Source: Ruminococcus champanellensis 18P13 = JCM 17042
GTDB taxonomy: Bacteria > Bacillota > Clostridia > Oscillospirales > Ruminococcaceae
Direction of reading: 5' to 3'
Assembly: GCF_000210095.1 (NCBI RefSeq)
Contig: NC_021039.1
Coordinates: 2,015,898-2,079,897, forward strand
DNA length: 64,000 nt
The notes below the pieces were generated by a model that saw only the letters and a list, made by a program, of their open reading frames with translations, searched no databases and was not told the origin of the DNA. This document shows positions 9,284 to 17,476 of this stretch, piece by piece. Numbering within the stretch: position 1 is the first letter of the stretch; the number at the start of each line of letters is the position of its first letter. Made by a program: the position numbers and the translations under genes.

Positions 9284-9332
9284 CATATGTTTATCTGTTC
9301 ATATGATAACACATCCACAACAGTTTGTCAAG
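9284..9332 (-). promoter_or_regulatory. Promoter and operator of the metal-efflux operon
   Basis: On the minus strand a perfect TTGACA (9327-9332) and TATCAT (9304-9309) are 17 bases apart. A perfect inverted repeat TCATATG-N10-CATATGA (9284-9307) overlaps the -10 box and the start point. Its place and AT-rich nature match operators of ArsR/SmtB repressors, so the first gene probably represses its own operon. Confidence 0.8.
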
Positions 9333-9425
9333 AGGTTCGGTGTAAAAAAATTCTGAATCCGGTGGTGCAAATGCATACAGATTCCACAATGTATGATAGC
9401 CAATCGAAGGGGAGGCAATACAGAA

Positions 9426-9462
9426 ACAGCGCCTTTGATCCGTGAATCAAAGGCGCTGTATA
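9426..9462 (-). terminator. Terminator of the iron alcohol dehydrogenase gene
   Basis: A perfect 14-base-pair stem (9426-9439 with 9446-9459) with a 6-base loop lies 30 bases past the adh stop. On the minus strand it is followed by a short T-rich run. The rest of the 9333-9488 gap shows nothing else. Confidence 0.75.
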
Positions 9463-9488
9463 TTCTATGCAGGAAACTTGTAAAGGAA

Positions 9489-10706
9489 TCAGAAATCCAC
9501 TTCTGTATCGTAGTAGCAGCATTTCAGCAGCTGTTCCATTTCTTCCTGGCTGGGCTGACGAGGATTGGATCCGGTGCAGGCATCACCGATGGCATTCTTT
9601 GCGATTTCCGGCAGACGAGCCAGGAACACATCCTCCGGCACGAAGCCTTGTTCAGTGGGATAGCTGTCTGTACCGTAATGAGCGATACAGTGAGGGATGT
9701 TCAATGCATCATTCATACCACGCAGATAAGCGATCAGAAGATGAATCTTCTCCTGCTGAGTCTCACCGCCCAACTGCATGAAGTCAGCAATCTGTGCATA
9801 GCGCTCTGCTGCTGCGGGAACCTTTGCGTTATACGCAATGACCTTGGGCAGATACATGGCATTTGCCGCACCGTGAATGATATGTGCGCCGTAGTCGGCA
9901 AAAGCAGCACCGGTCTTGTGTGCCATGGAATGTACAATACCCAGCAATGCGTTGGAGAATGCCATACCAGCCAGGCACTGTGCATTGTGCATGCTGTCCC
10001 GCTTTGCCATATTTCCATTGTAGGATTCTACCAGATCATGCTGGATCATCTTAATGGCATGTAGTGCAAGGGGGTCTGTAAAATCGCAGTGTGCAGTGGA
10101 AACATATGCCTCAATGGCGTGGGTCATTGCATCCATACCTGTGTGGGCAACCAGTTTTTTAGGCATGGTCTCTGCCAGATCCGGATCAACGATTGCCACA
10201 TCCGGGGTGATCTCGAAATCGGCGATGGGGTACTTGATGCCCTTTGCATAATCTGTGATGATAGAGAAAGCAGTTACTTCTGTTGCAGTGCCGGAGGTAG
10301 AAGAAATCGCACAGAAGTGTGCCTTCTTCCGGAGCTTCGGGATGCCGAATACCTTGCACATTTCCTCAAAGGTGATATCCGGGTACTCATATTTGATCCA
10401 CATAGCCTTTGCCGCATCGATGGGGGAACCGCCGCCCATTGCGATGATCCAGTCCGGCTGGAATTGTTCCATGGCTGCTGCGCCCTTCATAACGGTTTCA
10501 ACGGAGGGATCCGGCTCGATGCCTTCAAAGAGCTGAACTTCCATACCGGCTTCCTTTAGATAAGCCACCGCCTTGTCCAGGAAACCAAAACGTTTCATGC
10601 TGCCGCCGCCTACACAGATCATAGCCTTTTTGCCTTCAAAGGTCTTGAGGGCTTCCAGTGCGCCCTTGCCATGATACAAATCTCTCGGTAGTGTAAATCT
10701 AGCCAT
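9489..10706 (-). CDS. Iron-containing alcohol dehydrogenase
   Basis: This group III dehydrogenase interconverts aldehydes and alcohols with NAD(P)H, probably reducing acetaldehyde to ethanol during fermentation. The dinucleotide site GGGSPIDAAKA, the SSTSGTATEVT segment and the Fe-ligand region (HAIEAY, HSMAHKTG and HGAANA) are present. The 405-residue length fits a stand-alone enzyme or the C-terminal half of bifunctional AdhE. AGGAGG precedes the ATG. Two regulators, a LysR protein and Rex, are encoded just upstream on the same strand, which supports redox control. Substrate is not determined by sequence. Confidence 0.93.
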   Translation of the reverse strand: MARFTLPRDLYHGKGALEALKTFEGKKAMICVGGGSMKRFGFLDKAVAYLKEAGMEVQLFEGIEPDPSVETVMKGAAAMEQFQPDWIIAMGGGSPIDAAKAMWIKYEYPDITFEEMCKVFGIPKLRKKAHFCAISSTSGTATEVTAFSIITDYAKGIKYPIADFEITPDVAIVDPDLAETMPKKLVAHTGMDAMTHAIEAYVSTAHCDFTDPLALHAIKMIQHDLVESYNGNMAKRDSMHNAQCLAGMAFSNALLGIVHSMAHKTGAAFADYGAHIIHGAANAMYLPKVIAYNAKVPAAAERYAQIADFMQLGGETQQEKIHLLIAYLRGMNDALNIPHCIAHYGTDSYPTEQGFVPEDVFLARLPEIAKNAIGDACTGSNPRQPSQEEMEQLLKCCYYDTEVDF

Positions 10707-11036
10707 GATGAAAACCTCCTGTTTTAGGTGCTGCTTATTTTAAAAAAACAGCACGATAATTTGTATGAGTTGTGCAAATTTCTTTGCTGTCTGTATTATA
10801 GCAAATCCCAGAGCAAAAGGGAAATATAAAACCGGAATATCAGTATTGCATGACTGATATAAGTGTTCCTGGATAAATGGATATAATTGGGTATGCTGCC
10901 TCCCATATGACGCCATAGAACCGCATAGAGTAAGACTGTGCAGCAAAGTCTGCATGCCGGTCAGGACATACAGGCTGGGATTCCCAGAGAAGATGCATAG
11001 CTGGTATGCAGGGGAGCATATAGCCGATGCGCAGGA
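10707..11036 (-). promoter_or_regulatory. adh upstream region with two palindromes
   Basis: This 330-base gap holds no convincing gene. On the minus strand a TATAAT (10795-10800) with no good -35 box suggests an activated promoter. A perfect inverted repeat ATATCAGT-N8-ACTGATAT (10837-10860) lies about 50-70 bases before the likely start point, where LysR activators normally bind, and it fits their T-N11-A rule. A second, imperfect repeat AATTTGTA-N7-TGCAAATT (10758-10780) lies just after the start point. Bases 10861-11036 show nothing further. Confidence 0.6.
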
Positions 11037-11975
11037 TCAATCGTAGGTTTTAAATGCCACCTCATTTTTCGCAGCAAACAATTGGTCAATGAACTGCCGG
11101 TCGATGGGCCGGAACTGATACCCCTGAGGATAGATCAGCAGATCCTTGTGTAAATTTCGTTCCGCTCTGCAGGCGCGCTGGATCAGATCATACCGGTTCA
11201 GCAGGGTATCCGGTACAGGAGATACCCACATAAAGGTGCTGGGAATCCGGTTCAGCAGTTCAAACTGGTTTGCTCGTTCATACAGATAGATCTTGCTGTG
11301 AATATTTCTGCCATCCCCATACCCGGAGCGATGGGCTTCTGTAAGATAGGGCACTTGCAGATCCCCGTGTACAATTTCAGTGTAATGCTCCAGATCCTCT
11401 GCGCTGATCTGGGAACGATCCGCCAGAGGATGCTCCTTTGACAGCAGCAGCAGATAGGCAAATTCCCAGATAGGCTCAAAGGCAAGCTGTTTTTCCCGGA
11501 GATAGTCCATGAAATATGGCTCGAAGGCAACCTGATATCGAATAATTCCCAGGTCGCTTTGCCCGTCCAGCACATGCTGAATGGTTTGCATGGAATTGGT
11601 CTCCACCACATTCAGCATGACTCGCTTGCCGGGATCTAGTTGTGCGGCAAACTCCGTAAACCCATGTGCAATATAGCTGCCCCGAGGGATGGAGATCCGA
11701 AAGCTCTGTACAGCTCCATCACTCATTTCACTGATCTTGCTCATCTTGTCCAGCTCCAGCATGATGCTGTGGGCATATTTGAGAAATTCCCGTCCCTGGT
11801 CTGTTGGAATCACACCCTTGGAGCTGCGGACAAAAATGGGAAAGCCCAGGGTCTCCTCCAGTTCCCGGATGGCTTTGCTCAGGTTCGGCTGCGCCATATA
11901 GAGGTTTTCTGCCGCCTTGGTGATGGAACGGGTCTGCTCCACTTCAATGGCGTATTTAAAAAATAAGGTGTTCAT
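11037..11975 (-). CDS. LysR family transcriptional regulator
   Basis: The N-terminal winged helix (about residues 1-60, with TRSITKAAENLYMAQPNLSK) is followed by a periplasmic-binding-like effector domain. Length (312 residues) is typical. GGAGG lies 8 bases before the ATG. It starts 3 bases after the rex stop, so the two are co-transcribed, and it lies upstream of adh on the same strand. The palindrome at 10837-10860 is a plausible target, making it a candidate activator of adh. The effector is unknown. Confidence 0.9.
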   Translation of the reverse strand: MNTLFFKYAIEVEQTRSITKAAENLYMAQPNLSKAIRELEETLGFPIFVRSSKGVIPTDQGREFLKYAHSIMLELDKMSKISEMSDGAVQSFRISIPRGSYIAHGFTEFAAQLDPGKRVMLNVVETNSMQTIQHVLDGQSDLGIIRYQVAFEPYFMDYLREKQLAFEPIWEFAYLLLLSKEHPLADRSQISAEDLEHYTEIVHGDLQVPYLTEAHRSGYGDGRNIHSKIYLYERANQFELLNRIPSTFMWVSPVPDTLLNRYDLIQRACRAERNLHKDLLIYPQGYQFRPIDRQFIDQLFAAKNEVAFKTYD

Positions 11976-11978
11976 ACA

Positions 11979-12632
11979 TTATTCCTCCCCTGTATCTCTA
12001 TAAAGATGTTTGGAAAGCAGCGCCAGAGATGCTGCCATGTTTTCATTCTGTACCAGTACATGCTCCGGTGCGGAAAGATGAACCGGGGCAAAGTTCCAGA
12101 TGCCCCGGACACCTCCCTCCACCAGTGCATTGCAAATCAGCTGTGCCTGTGAGGCGGGCACAGTGATAATGCCCATGGGCACATTCATCCGCCTGCAAAG
12201 ATCCGTGATCTTGTCTGCCGGAAGGATATGCTTGCCGTGGATCTCAGTGCCGATCTTGGCGGGATCACAGTCAAATGCAGCAATGATCTCCAATCCGTAG
12301 TCCGTAAAGCCGCCATAGCACATAAGCGCCTGTCCCAGAGATCCTGCTCCCACCAGTACCGCTTCATTCACGTTTCCATAGCCTAGGAACTGTTCCATGT
12401 CCCGGATCAGTCCATGCACCGGAAAGCCGGAACGGGGTTTGCCGGCGTTGGTGCTGACCGCTGCAAAATCCTTTCGTACCTGGATCTCACTGAGCCGGAA
12501 ATGGGCAGCCACTGCCGGAGCGGAAATGGTTTCCGTGCCTTGCTGTGCCAGCTGCCGCAGATATTGCAGATAATAGGGCAGCCGGTGTATCGCCTGGATG
12601 GACAGCCCCCGTGAAGCCTGATTCTCACGCAC
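11979..12632 (-). CDS. rex: Redox-sensing transcriptional repressor Rex
   Basis: Rex senses the NADH/NAD ratio and represses fermentation genes when NADH is low. An N-terminal winged helix (SEIQVRKDFAA, with the usual V-R-K-D) precedes a Rossmann domain containing VGAGSLGQAL. The GTG at 12632 is chosen because a perfect AGGAGG sits 8 bases before it and the protein then begins close to the family's IHRLP-x-Y core. The frame runs further to an ATG at 12683, inside the promoter. Co-transcription with a LysR gene and proximity to an alcohol dehydrogenase fit its role. Confidence 0.92.
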   Translation of the reverse strand: MRENQASRGLSIQAIHRLPYYLQYLRQLAQQGTETISAPAVAAHFRLSEIQVRKDFAAVSTNAGKPRSGFPVHGLIRDMEQFLGYGNVNEAVLVGAGSLGQALMCYGGFTDYGLEIIAAFDCDPAKIGTEIHGKHILPADKITDLCRRMNVPMGIITVPASQAQLICNALVEGGVRGIWNFAPVHLSAPEHVLVQNENMAASLALLSKHLYRDTGEE

Positions 12633-12647
12633 ATTCAACACCTCCTG

Positions 12648-12697
12648 TATCGATACTATTCTATCGATATTATACGATATCATTTTCTATATGTCAA
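12648..12697 (-). promoter_or_regulatory. Consensus promoter and paired repeats before rex
   Basis: On the minus strand TTGACA (12692-12697) and TATAAT (12669-12674) are separated by exactly 17 bases, a full consensus. The self-complementary octamer TATCGATA occurs twice, at 12648-12655 and 12662-12669, 14 bases apart and touching the -10 box. This placement suggests an operator, possibly for autoregulation. Confidence 0.75.
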
Positions 12698-12710
12698 GCC
12701 CCCTGGCAAT

Positions 12711-12746
12711 AAAAAACCGCATGATTTCCTGTAAATTCATGCGGTT
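12711..12746 (-). terminator. Terminator of the AraC/alkyltransferase operon
   Basis: A 10-base-pair stem (12715-12724 with 12737-12746) is followed on the minus strand by a run of T. It lies 23 bases past the stop of the alkyltransferase-like gene. Confidence 0.85.
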
Positions 12747-12768
12747 GGCATAAAAATATGAGATGGGA

Positions 12769-13098
12769 CTATTTCAGTTGATCCGGGGTACACTGCCATT
12801 GGTACTGGGACATGATCACATGGCCGTCGGAAAAGCCGATGCCTTCCTGTTCAAGGAACTGGATTTGAATCTGAGCACCGCCGAAGGCAAAGCCCGGTGC
12901 CACGCGTCCATCCTTTGTCACGACCCGGTGGCAGGGAATCGTGTCCGGATTCGGGTTTCGGTGCAGGGCATAGCCTACCACACGTGCCCACCGGGGATTT
13001 CCCGCCAGCCATGCCACTTGCCTATAGCTTGCGACCTTGCCTGCCGGGATCCGGCGCACCACGGCGTAGATCCGTTCAAAGACTGTTTGCTGTTCCAT
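12769..13098 (-). CDS. Short MGMT-family (O6-alkylguanine DNA alkyltransferase-like) protein
   Basis: This 109-residue protein is only the C-terminal domain of the alkyltransferase family. The helix-turn-helix and the active-site motif PCHRVV are visible, followed by G-F-A-F-G. Because the Cys is kept, it may still transfer alkyl groups, unlike ATL proteins, which carry Trp there. It lacks the N-terminal domain of Ada and Ogt. AGGAGG precedes the ATG. Its first 23 bases overlap the end of the AraC gene, so the two are translationally linked. Confidence 0.85.
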   Translation of the reverse strand: MEQQTVFERIYAVVRRIPAGKVASYRQVAWLAGNPRWARVVGYALHRNPNPDTIPCHRVVTKDGRVAPGFAFGGAQIQIQFLEQEGIGFSDGHVIMSQYQWQCTPDQLK

Positions 13099-13990
13099 AA
13101 GCTCCTCCTGTCTGCCGACGCATCTGCCCCGGCGTCATACCGTATTTTTTCTTGAAGGCACGGTCAAAATAGCTGCAATTGTCGAAGCCTACCTGAAAGG
13201 CAATCTCCGTAACCGGCTCCAGGGTGGTCAGCAGAAGGCTCCTTGCCCGTTCCAGTCGTACTGCTACCACATATTGTATGGGCGCGCAGTGCATGCCTAC
13301 CCGGAAACAGCGCAGTGCTTCGCTTTTGCTGATGCATGCGGCATCTGCGATTTCCTGCAGAGTGATGCTTCCGGCATATTCCCGGTCAATAAACTGCACC
13401 ATCTGTTGGAGGCGCACCTGTGCCTGCATGGTAAACCCGGTCTGGCGATCAGAGATCATTTCCGCCCGATGCTCCGCCAGCAGCATCCAGATCTGGCAGA
13501 TCCGGATGTGTATCTCCAGTTCATTCCGTTTTTCCTCTCTGTCACAAAGGAAATAGATTTCCTCCAGCATATCCAGCACCTGCGCCTGCCACGGGACGCT
13601 GCGATGCAGTACCAGATGCGAGATCCCCGACTGGAGAAATGGTGCCACAAAATGCTCATAAATATCCGTCTGCTCCGGGGCAATCATCCGGGCATCAAAA
13701 AGAATGTTGGGCAGAATGGTGGTTTCCTGGGACTGAAAGGCATGCATCACACCGGTATTGACGAAAATTCCATCTCCTTGCTGCACTGGAAACGTCATAG
13801 TGCCGATACTGATCTGGGCCTGTCCTTGCCGCACGGTGGCGAACTCAAATTCCTTGTGCCAATGGCTGGATACCAGTCCGTTCTCAAATTGCTGAATATC
13901 TTCTATATAATATCCGAAGGGGAACCGGGTAGTGCCGTGGGAGACTACCTCTCGCAGGTTCCGATCCGTGAGAATCTTTGGCTTTGACAT
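13076..13990 (-). CDS. AraC family transcriptional regulator with cupin domain
   Basis: An N-terminal cupin-type sensing domain (SHWHKEFEFATVRQG and later HAFQSQE) precedes two C-terminal helix-turn-helix motifs (LQEIADAACISKSEALRCF and VTEIAFQVGFDNCSYFDRAF). The ATG at 13990 has GAGGTG 7 bases before it and is preferred over an upstream ATG at 14047. It is divergent from an MFS carrier and a GH3 glycosidase, so it probably controls uptake and breakdown of a plant-derived oligosaccharide. The sugar is unknown. Confidence 0.9.
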   Translation of the reverse strand: MSKPKILTDRNLREVVSHGTTRFPFGYYIEDIQQFENGLVSSHWHKEFEFATVRQGQAQISIGTMTFPVQQGDGIFVNTGVMHAFQSQETTILPNILFDARMIAPEQTDIYEHFVAPFLQSGISHLVLHRSVPWQAQVLDMLEEIYFLCDREEKRNELEIHIRICQIWMLLAEHRAEMISDRQTGFTMQAQVRLQQMVQFIDREYAGSITLQEIADAACISKSEALRCFRVGMHCAPIQYVVAVRLERARSLLLTTLEPVTEIAFQVGFDNCSYFDRAFKKKYGMTPGQMRRQTGGAYGTANSL

Positions 13991-14064
13991 GGTTTTCACC
14001 TCAATCTGGCGATATTGTGTTAATGTGTGATGATTTACAGCAAGCATTTCGCTCTGCCTGGGTA

Positions 14065-14099
14065 TATAATATTATAAGTCGAAATCAGTACACTGTCAA
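14065..14099. promoter_or_regulatory. Divergent promoters between the AraC gene and the MFS gene
   Basis: The minus strand has a full-consensus promoter for the regulator: TTGACA (14094-14099), 17 bases, TATAAT (14071-14076). The plus strand has a TATAAT (14065-14070) but no recognisable -35 box, as expected for a promoter that needs an activator. The two -10 boxes are back to back, so use of one may hinder the other. Confidence 0.7.
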
Positions 14100-14110
14100 G
14101 GATGAGTCGT

Positions 14111-15316
14111 ATGAAACCAAATTACCAGCATACTATGTACGCCTGTTTTCTGGGCTATATCGTGCAGGCGGTGGTCAATAATTTTGTCCCCCTGCTGTTT
14201 GTCATGTTTCAGAATCATTACGGAATCCCCCTGTCCCGGATCACGTTTCTGGTGACCTTCAACTTTGGGCTGCAGCTTCTGATTGATCTTTGCAGTGCCG
14301 GATTTGTGGAGCGGATCGGATACCGTTGGTCGGCGGTGGCAGCCCATTTCTTTGCAGCAGCCGGATTGCTTTTGCTGCTGATTCTGCCGGATGTGATGCC
14401 GGATCCTTTCATAGGTCTGCTGCTTGCAGTCATGGTCTACGCCATCGGCGGCGGACTGATCGAGGTGCTCATCAGTCCCATTGTGGAGGCATGCCCCAGT
14501 CCCAACAAAGCAGCTGCCATGAGCTTGCTCCACTCTTTTTATTGTTGGGGGCATGTGGCAGTGGTGTTGCTGTCCACAGCATTTTTCGCCTGCTTCGGCA
14601 TTGAGCACTGGAAGTGGCTTGCGGCATGCTGGGCGATCCTGCCCCTGGCGAATGGGCTGCTCTTTACCCGGGTGCCCATTGCACCTCTGCTGCAGGAGGA
14701 CGAAACCGGGCTGTCCGTCAAGCAGTTGCTTTGCAGTCGGCTATTCTGGATCATGATGCTGCTGATGGTGTGTGCCGGTGCCAGTGAGCAGGCAGTCAGT
14801 CAGTGGGCATCCGCCTTTGCGGAACAGGGTCTGGGGGTATCCAAAACCCTGGGAGATCTGGCAGGCCCCATGCTGTTTGCTGTTTGTATGGGTACGTCCC
14901 GTATGCTGTACAGTCGCTTTGCCGGGAAGCTGGCTCCGGATACTGCCATGTTAGCAAGCGGCGTGCTGTGTGGTGTCAGCTATCTGCTGATCGCCCTGTC
15001 CCCATACCCGATCCTGGCGCTTGCCGGCTGCGGCATCTGTGGCTTTTCTGTGGGGGTGCTCTGGCCGGGTACCTTCAGCATTGCATCCAAAACCATCCGG
15101 GGCGGAGGCACTGCGCTGTTTGCCCTGCTTGCTCTGGCAGGGGATCTGGGCTGCGCCGGAGGGCCGACTCTGGTGGGAAAGATTGCCGGGTTCTGGGAGG
15201 ATCGGATTCAGGCAGGTATCCTCGCTGCGCTTTGTTTCCCGGTTTTGCTGCTGGTGGGATTGCTCCTGTACCGACACAGCATGCAAGGTCATGCAAAAGA
15301 GCATGCATCCGGATGA
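14111..15316 (+). CDS. MFS transporter
   Basis: This is a 12-helix-type carrier of about 401 residues, with alternating hydrophobic segments throughout and a short cytoplasmic link near residue 200. The ATG at 14111 has AAGGA 8 bases before it; the ATG at 14102 overlaps that site and is less likely. It lies 29 bases before the GH3 gene and is divergent from an AraC regulator. The context suggests import of a disaccharide or small oligosaccharide that the cytoplasmic GH3 enzyme then cleaves. The substrate is inferred from context only. Confidence 0.87.
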   Translation: MKPNYQHTMYACFLGYIVQAVVNNFVPLLFVMFQNHYGIPLSRITFLVTFNFGLQLLIDLCSAGFVERIGYRWSAVAAHFFAAAGLLLLLILPDVMPDPFIGLLLAVMVYAIGGGLIEVLISPIVEACPSPNKAAAMSLLHSFYCWGHVAVVLLSTAFFACFGIEHWKWLAACWAILPLANGLLFTRVPIAPLLQEDETGLSVKQLLCSRLFWIMMLLMVCAGASEQAVSQWASAFAEQGLGVSKTLGDLAGPMLFAVCMGTSRMLYSRFAGKLAPDTAMLASGVLCGVSYLLIALSPYPILALAGCGICGFSVGVLWPGTFSIASKTIRGGGTALFALLALAGDLGCAGGPTLVGKIAGFWEDRIQAGILAALCFPVLLLVGLLLYRHSMQGHAKEHASG

Positions 15317-15348
15317 AAACGGATGTAATATAGATGGAGGTTTTTATG

Positions 15349-17427
15349 ATGGAACGTTATCTGAACCCTTCTCTCACGCCGGATGAACGGGCGGAGGATC
15401 TGGCAGATCGACTCACGGTCGAGGAACAGGCTTCTCAGCTGCGGTATGACGCTCTGCCCATTCCTCGGCTGGGGATCCCGGCATATAATTGGTGGAACGA
15501 AGGACTGCACGGAGTAGCCAGGGCAGGCACCGCTACCATGTTCCCGCAGGCCATCGGCATGGCGGCAACCTTTGATACGGCTCTGCTGCATCAGATCGGG
15601 GAGATCACTGCAACAGAGGCACGTGCCAAGCATATGGCAGCCCGGGAACACGGCGATTTTGATATCTATAAAGGATTGACCCTTTGGGCGCCCAACATCA
15701 ACCTGTTCCGTGATCCCCGATGGGGGAGAGGACATGAGACCTACGGGGAGGATCCTTTTCTGACAGCACGGCTGGGTGTTGCCTTTGTCAAGGGCATGCA
15801 GGGAGAAGGAAAGGTGCTGAAGGCGGCGGCATGCGCCAAGCATTTTGCTGTCCACAGCGGCCCGGAAGCGCTCCGGCATTCCTTTGATGCGCAGGTATCC
15901 CCGAAGGATCTGGAGGAAAGCTATCTGCCGGCGTTTCATGCGCTTGTAGCTGAGGCAAAGGTGGAAGGGGTCATGGGTGCATATAACCGGGTGAACGGAG
16001 AACCCTCCTGCGCAAGCCCCATGCTGATGGACAAGCTGCACCAGTGGGGCTTTGCCGGCTATTTTGTATCCGACTGCTGGGCGATCCAGGACTTTCACAA
16101 ACATCACGGAGTCACGAAAAATGTGACGGAATCTGCGGCGCTGGCATTGCGTACCGGATGTGATCTGAACTGTGGCAATACCTATTTGTATGTGCTGGCT
16201 GCCCTGGAGGAAGGGCTGATCGATGCAGCGGATATTCGCCGTGCCTGCATCCGTGTGCTGCGTACCCGGATCCGGCTGGGACTGTTTGATCCGGAGCCTC
16301 ATTTCGCTGCATGCACCTATGATACCATTGCCTCTCCGGCACACAAAGCAGTTTCCCTGTCCTGTGCGGAAAAATCCATGGTATTGCTGAAAAACGACGG
16401 CATCCTGCCTCTGGATCTTTCTAAGCTGCATGCCATTGCGGTGATCGGCCCCAATGCAGACAGCCGTGCCGCTCTGGAGGGAAACTACTGCGGCACCGCA
16501 GACCGGTATGTCACCTTCCTGGAGGGCATACAGGACGCATTCCCCGGCAGAGTGCACTATGCACAGGGCTGCCATTTGTATAAGGATCGTACCTCCAACC
16601 TGGCGATGGCGGATGATCGGTACGCAGAAGCATTGGCTGCCGCAGAGGCATCAGATGTGGTGATCCTGTGCCTGGGTCTGGATGCTACCCTGGAAGGGGA
16701 AGAAGGGGACACCGGCAACGAGTTTTCTTCCGGGGATAAAGCGGATCTGCGCCTGCCTCCGCCCCAGTGCAAGCTGCTGGAAAAGCTGCATGCTGTGGGC
16801 AAGCCCGTGATCCTGGTACTGGCAGCCGGCAGTGCGCTGAATCCTGAGATTTCCTGCAATGCGGTATTGCAGGCATGGTATCCGGGGCAGTGCGGGGGAC
16901 AGGCTCTGGCGCATATTCTGTTCGGCAAGGTATCCCCCTCCGGCAAGCTGCCTGTGACCTTCTATGAAACCGCAGAACAGCTGCCGGATTTTACGGATTA
17001 CAGCATGCAGAATCGCACCTACCGCTATGCCCGGAACAATGTGCTGTATCCCTTTGGCTACGGTCTGACCTATGGAAAGATCGTCTGCACGGAGCTGTCT
17101 TACGAAAACGGATGCGCCCGAATGACCGTGACCAATCAGGGCATCCGCTTTACCGAGGATGTGGTGCAGCTATATATCAAGGACAATTCACCCTGGGCAG
17201 TGCCCAATCACAGCCTCTGCGGCTTTGCACGGATCGGGCTGGAGCCTGGCGAAACCCGGCGGCTGGAAATCCCGGTGCCGGATAGCGCATTTGAATCCGT
17301 GGACGAGCAGGGCGTCCGGGCAGTGACCGGTACGGCATTTACCCTGTCTGCCGGAACCTGTCAGCCGGATCCTCTCAGCGAAAAGCTGTCCGGCACCATG
17401 TGTGTACAGGTGTGCATCCAAAAATAA
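15349..17427 (+). CDS. Glycoside hydrolase family 3 (beta-xylosidase/beta-glucosidase)
   Basis: GH3 enzymes release terminal beta-linked sugars. The N-terminal barrel shows YNWWNEGLHGVARAG (near 46-60), KHF (164-166) and the nucleophile Asp of SDCW (about 242). A second alpha/beta domain and a short fibronectin-like C-terminal region follow. The WWNEGLHG segment is typical of bacterial GH3 xylosidases, but specificity is not certain. There is no signal peptide, so it acts in the cytosol on imported sugars. GGAGG is 8 bases before this ATG; an ATG three bases earlier is equally possible. Confidence 0.92.
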   Translation: MERYLNPSLTPDERAEDLADRLTVEEQASQLRYDALPIPRLGIPAYNWWNEGLHGVARAGTATMFPQAIGMAATFDTALLHQIGEITATEARAKHMAAREHGDFDIYKGLTLWAPNINLFRDPRWGRGHETYGEDPFLTARLGVAFVKGMQGEGKVLKAAACAKHFAVHSGPEALRHSFDAQVSPKDLEESYLPAFHALVAEAKVEGVMGAYNRVNGEPSCASPMLMDKLHQWGFAGYFVSDCWAIQDFHKHHGVTKNVTESAALALRTGCDLNCGNTYLYVLAALEEGLIDAADIRRACIRVLRTRIRLGLFDPEPHFAACTYDTIASPAHKAVSLSCAEKSMVLLKNDGILPLDLSKLHAIAVIGPNADSRAALEGNYCGTADRYVTFLEGIQDAFPGRVHYAQGCHLYKDRTSNLAMADDRYAEALAAAEASDVVILCLGLDATLEGEEGDTGNEFSSGDKADLRLPPPQCKLLEKLHAVGKPVILVLAAGSALNPEISCNAVLQAWYPGQCGGQALAHILFGKVSPSGKLPVTFYETAEQLPDFTDYSMQNRTYRYARNNVLYPFGYGLTYGKIVCTELSYENGCARMTVTNQGIRFTEDVVQLYIKDNSPWAVPNHSLCGFARIGLEPGETRRLEIPVPDSAFESVDEQGVRAVTGTAFTLSAGTCQPDPLSEKLSGTMCVQVCIQK

Positions 17428-17431
17428 AAGC

Positions 17432-17468
17432 AACCCGTTCTGCATGCTTTGTGCAGAACGGGTTATTC
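17432..17468. terminator. Bidirectional terminator after the GH3 gene
   Basis: A perfect 13-base-pair stem (17432-17444 with 17452-17464) has a 7-base loop. It lies between convergent genes, with an A-rich left side and a T-rich right side. Confidence 0.85.
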
Positions 17469-17476
17469 TTATGTAC

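Noticed and set aside
10756-10780. A Rex box before adh
   Set aside because: The imperfect palindrome has the outer TTG and CAA only in a wrong spacing and lacks the central pattern of known Rex sites.
10740-11040. Two short minus-strand frames in the adh upstream gap
   Set aside because: They cover the promoter and palindromes, lack ribosome sites and resemble no protein.
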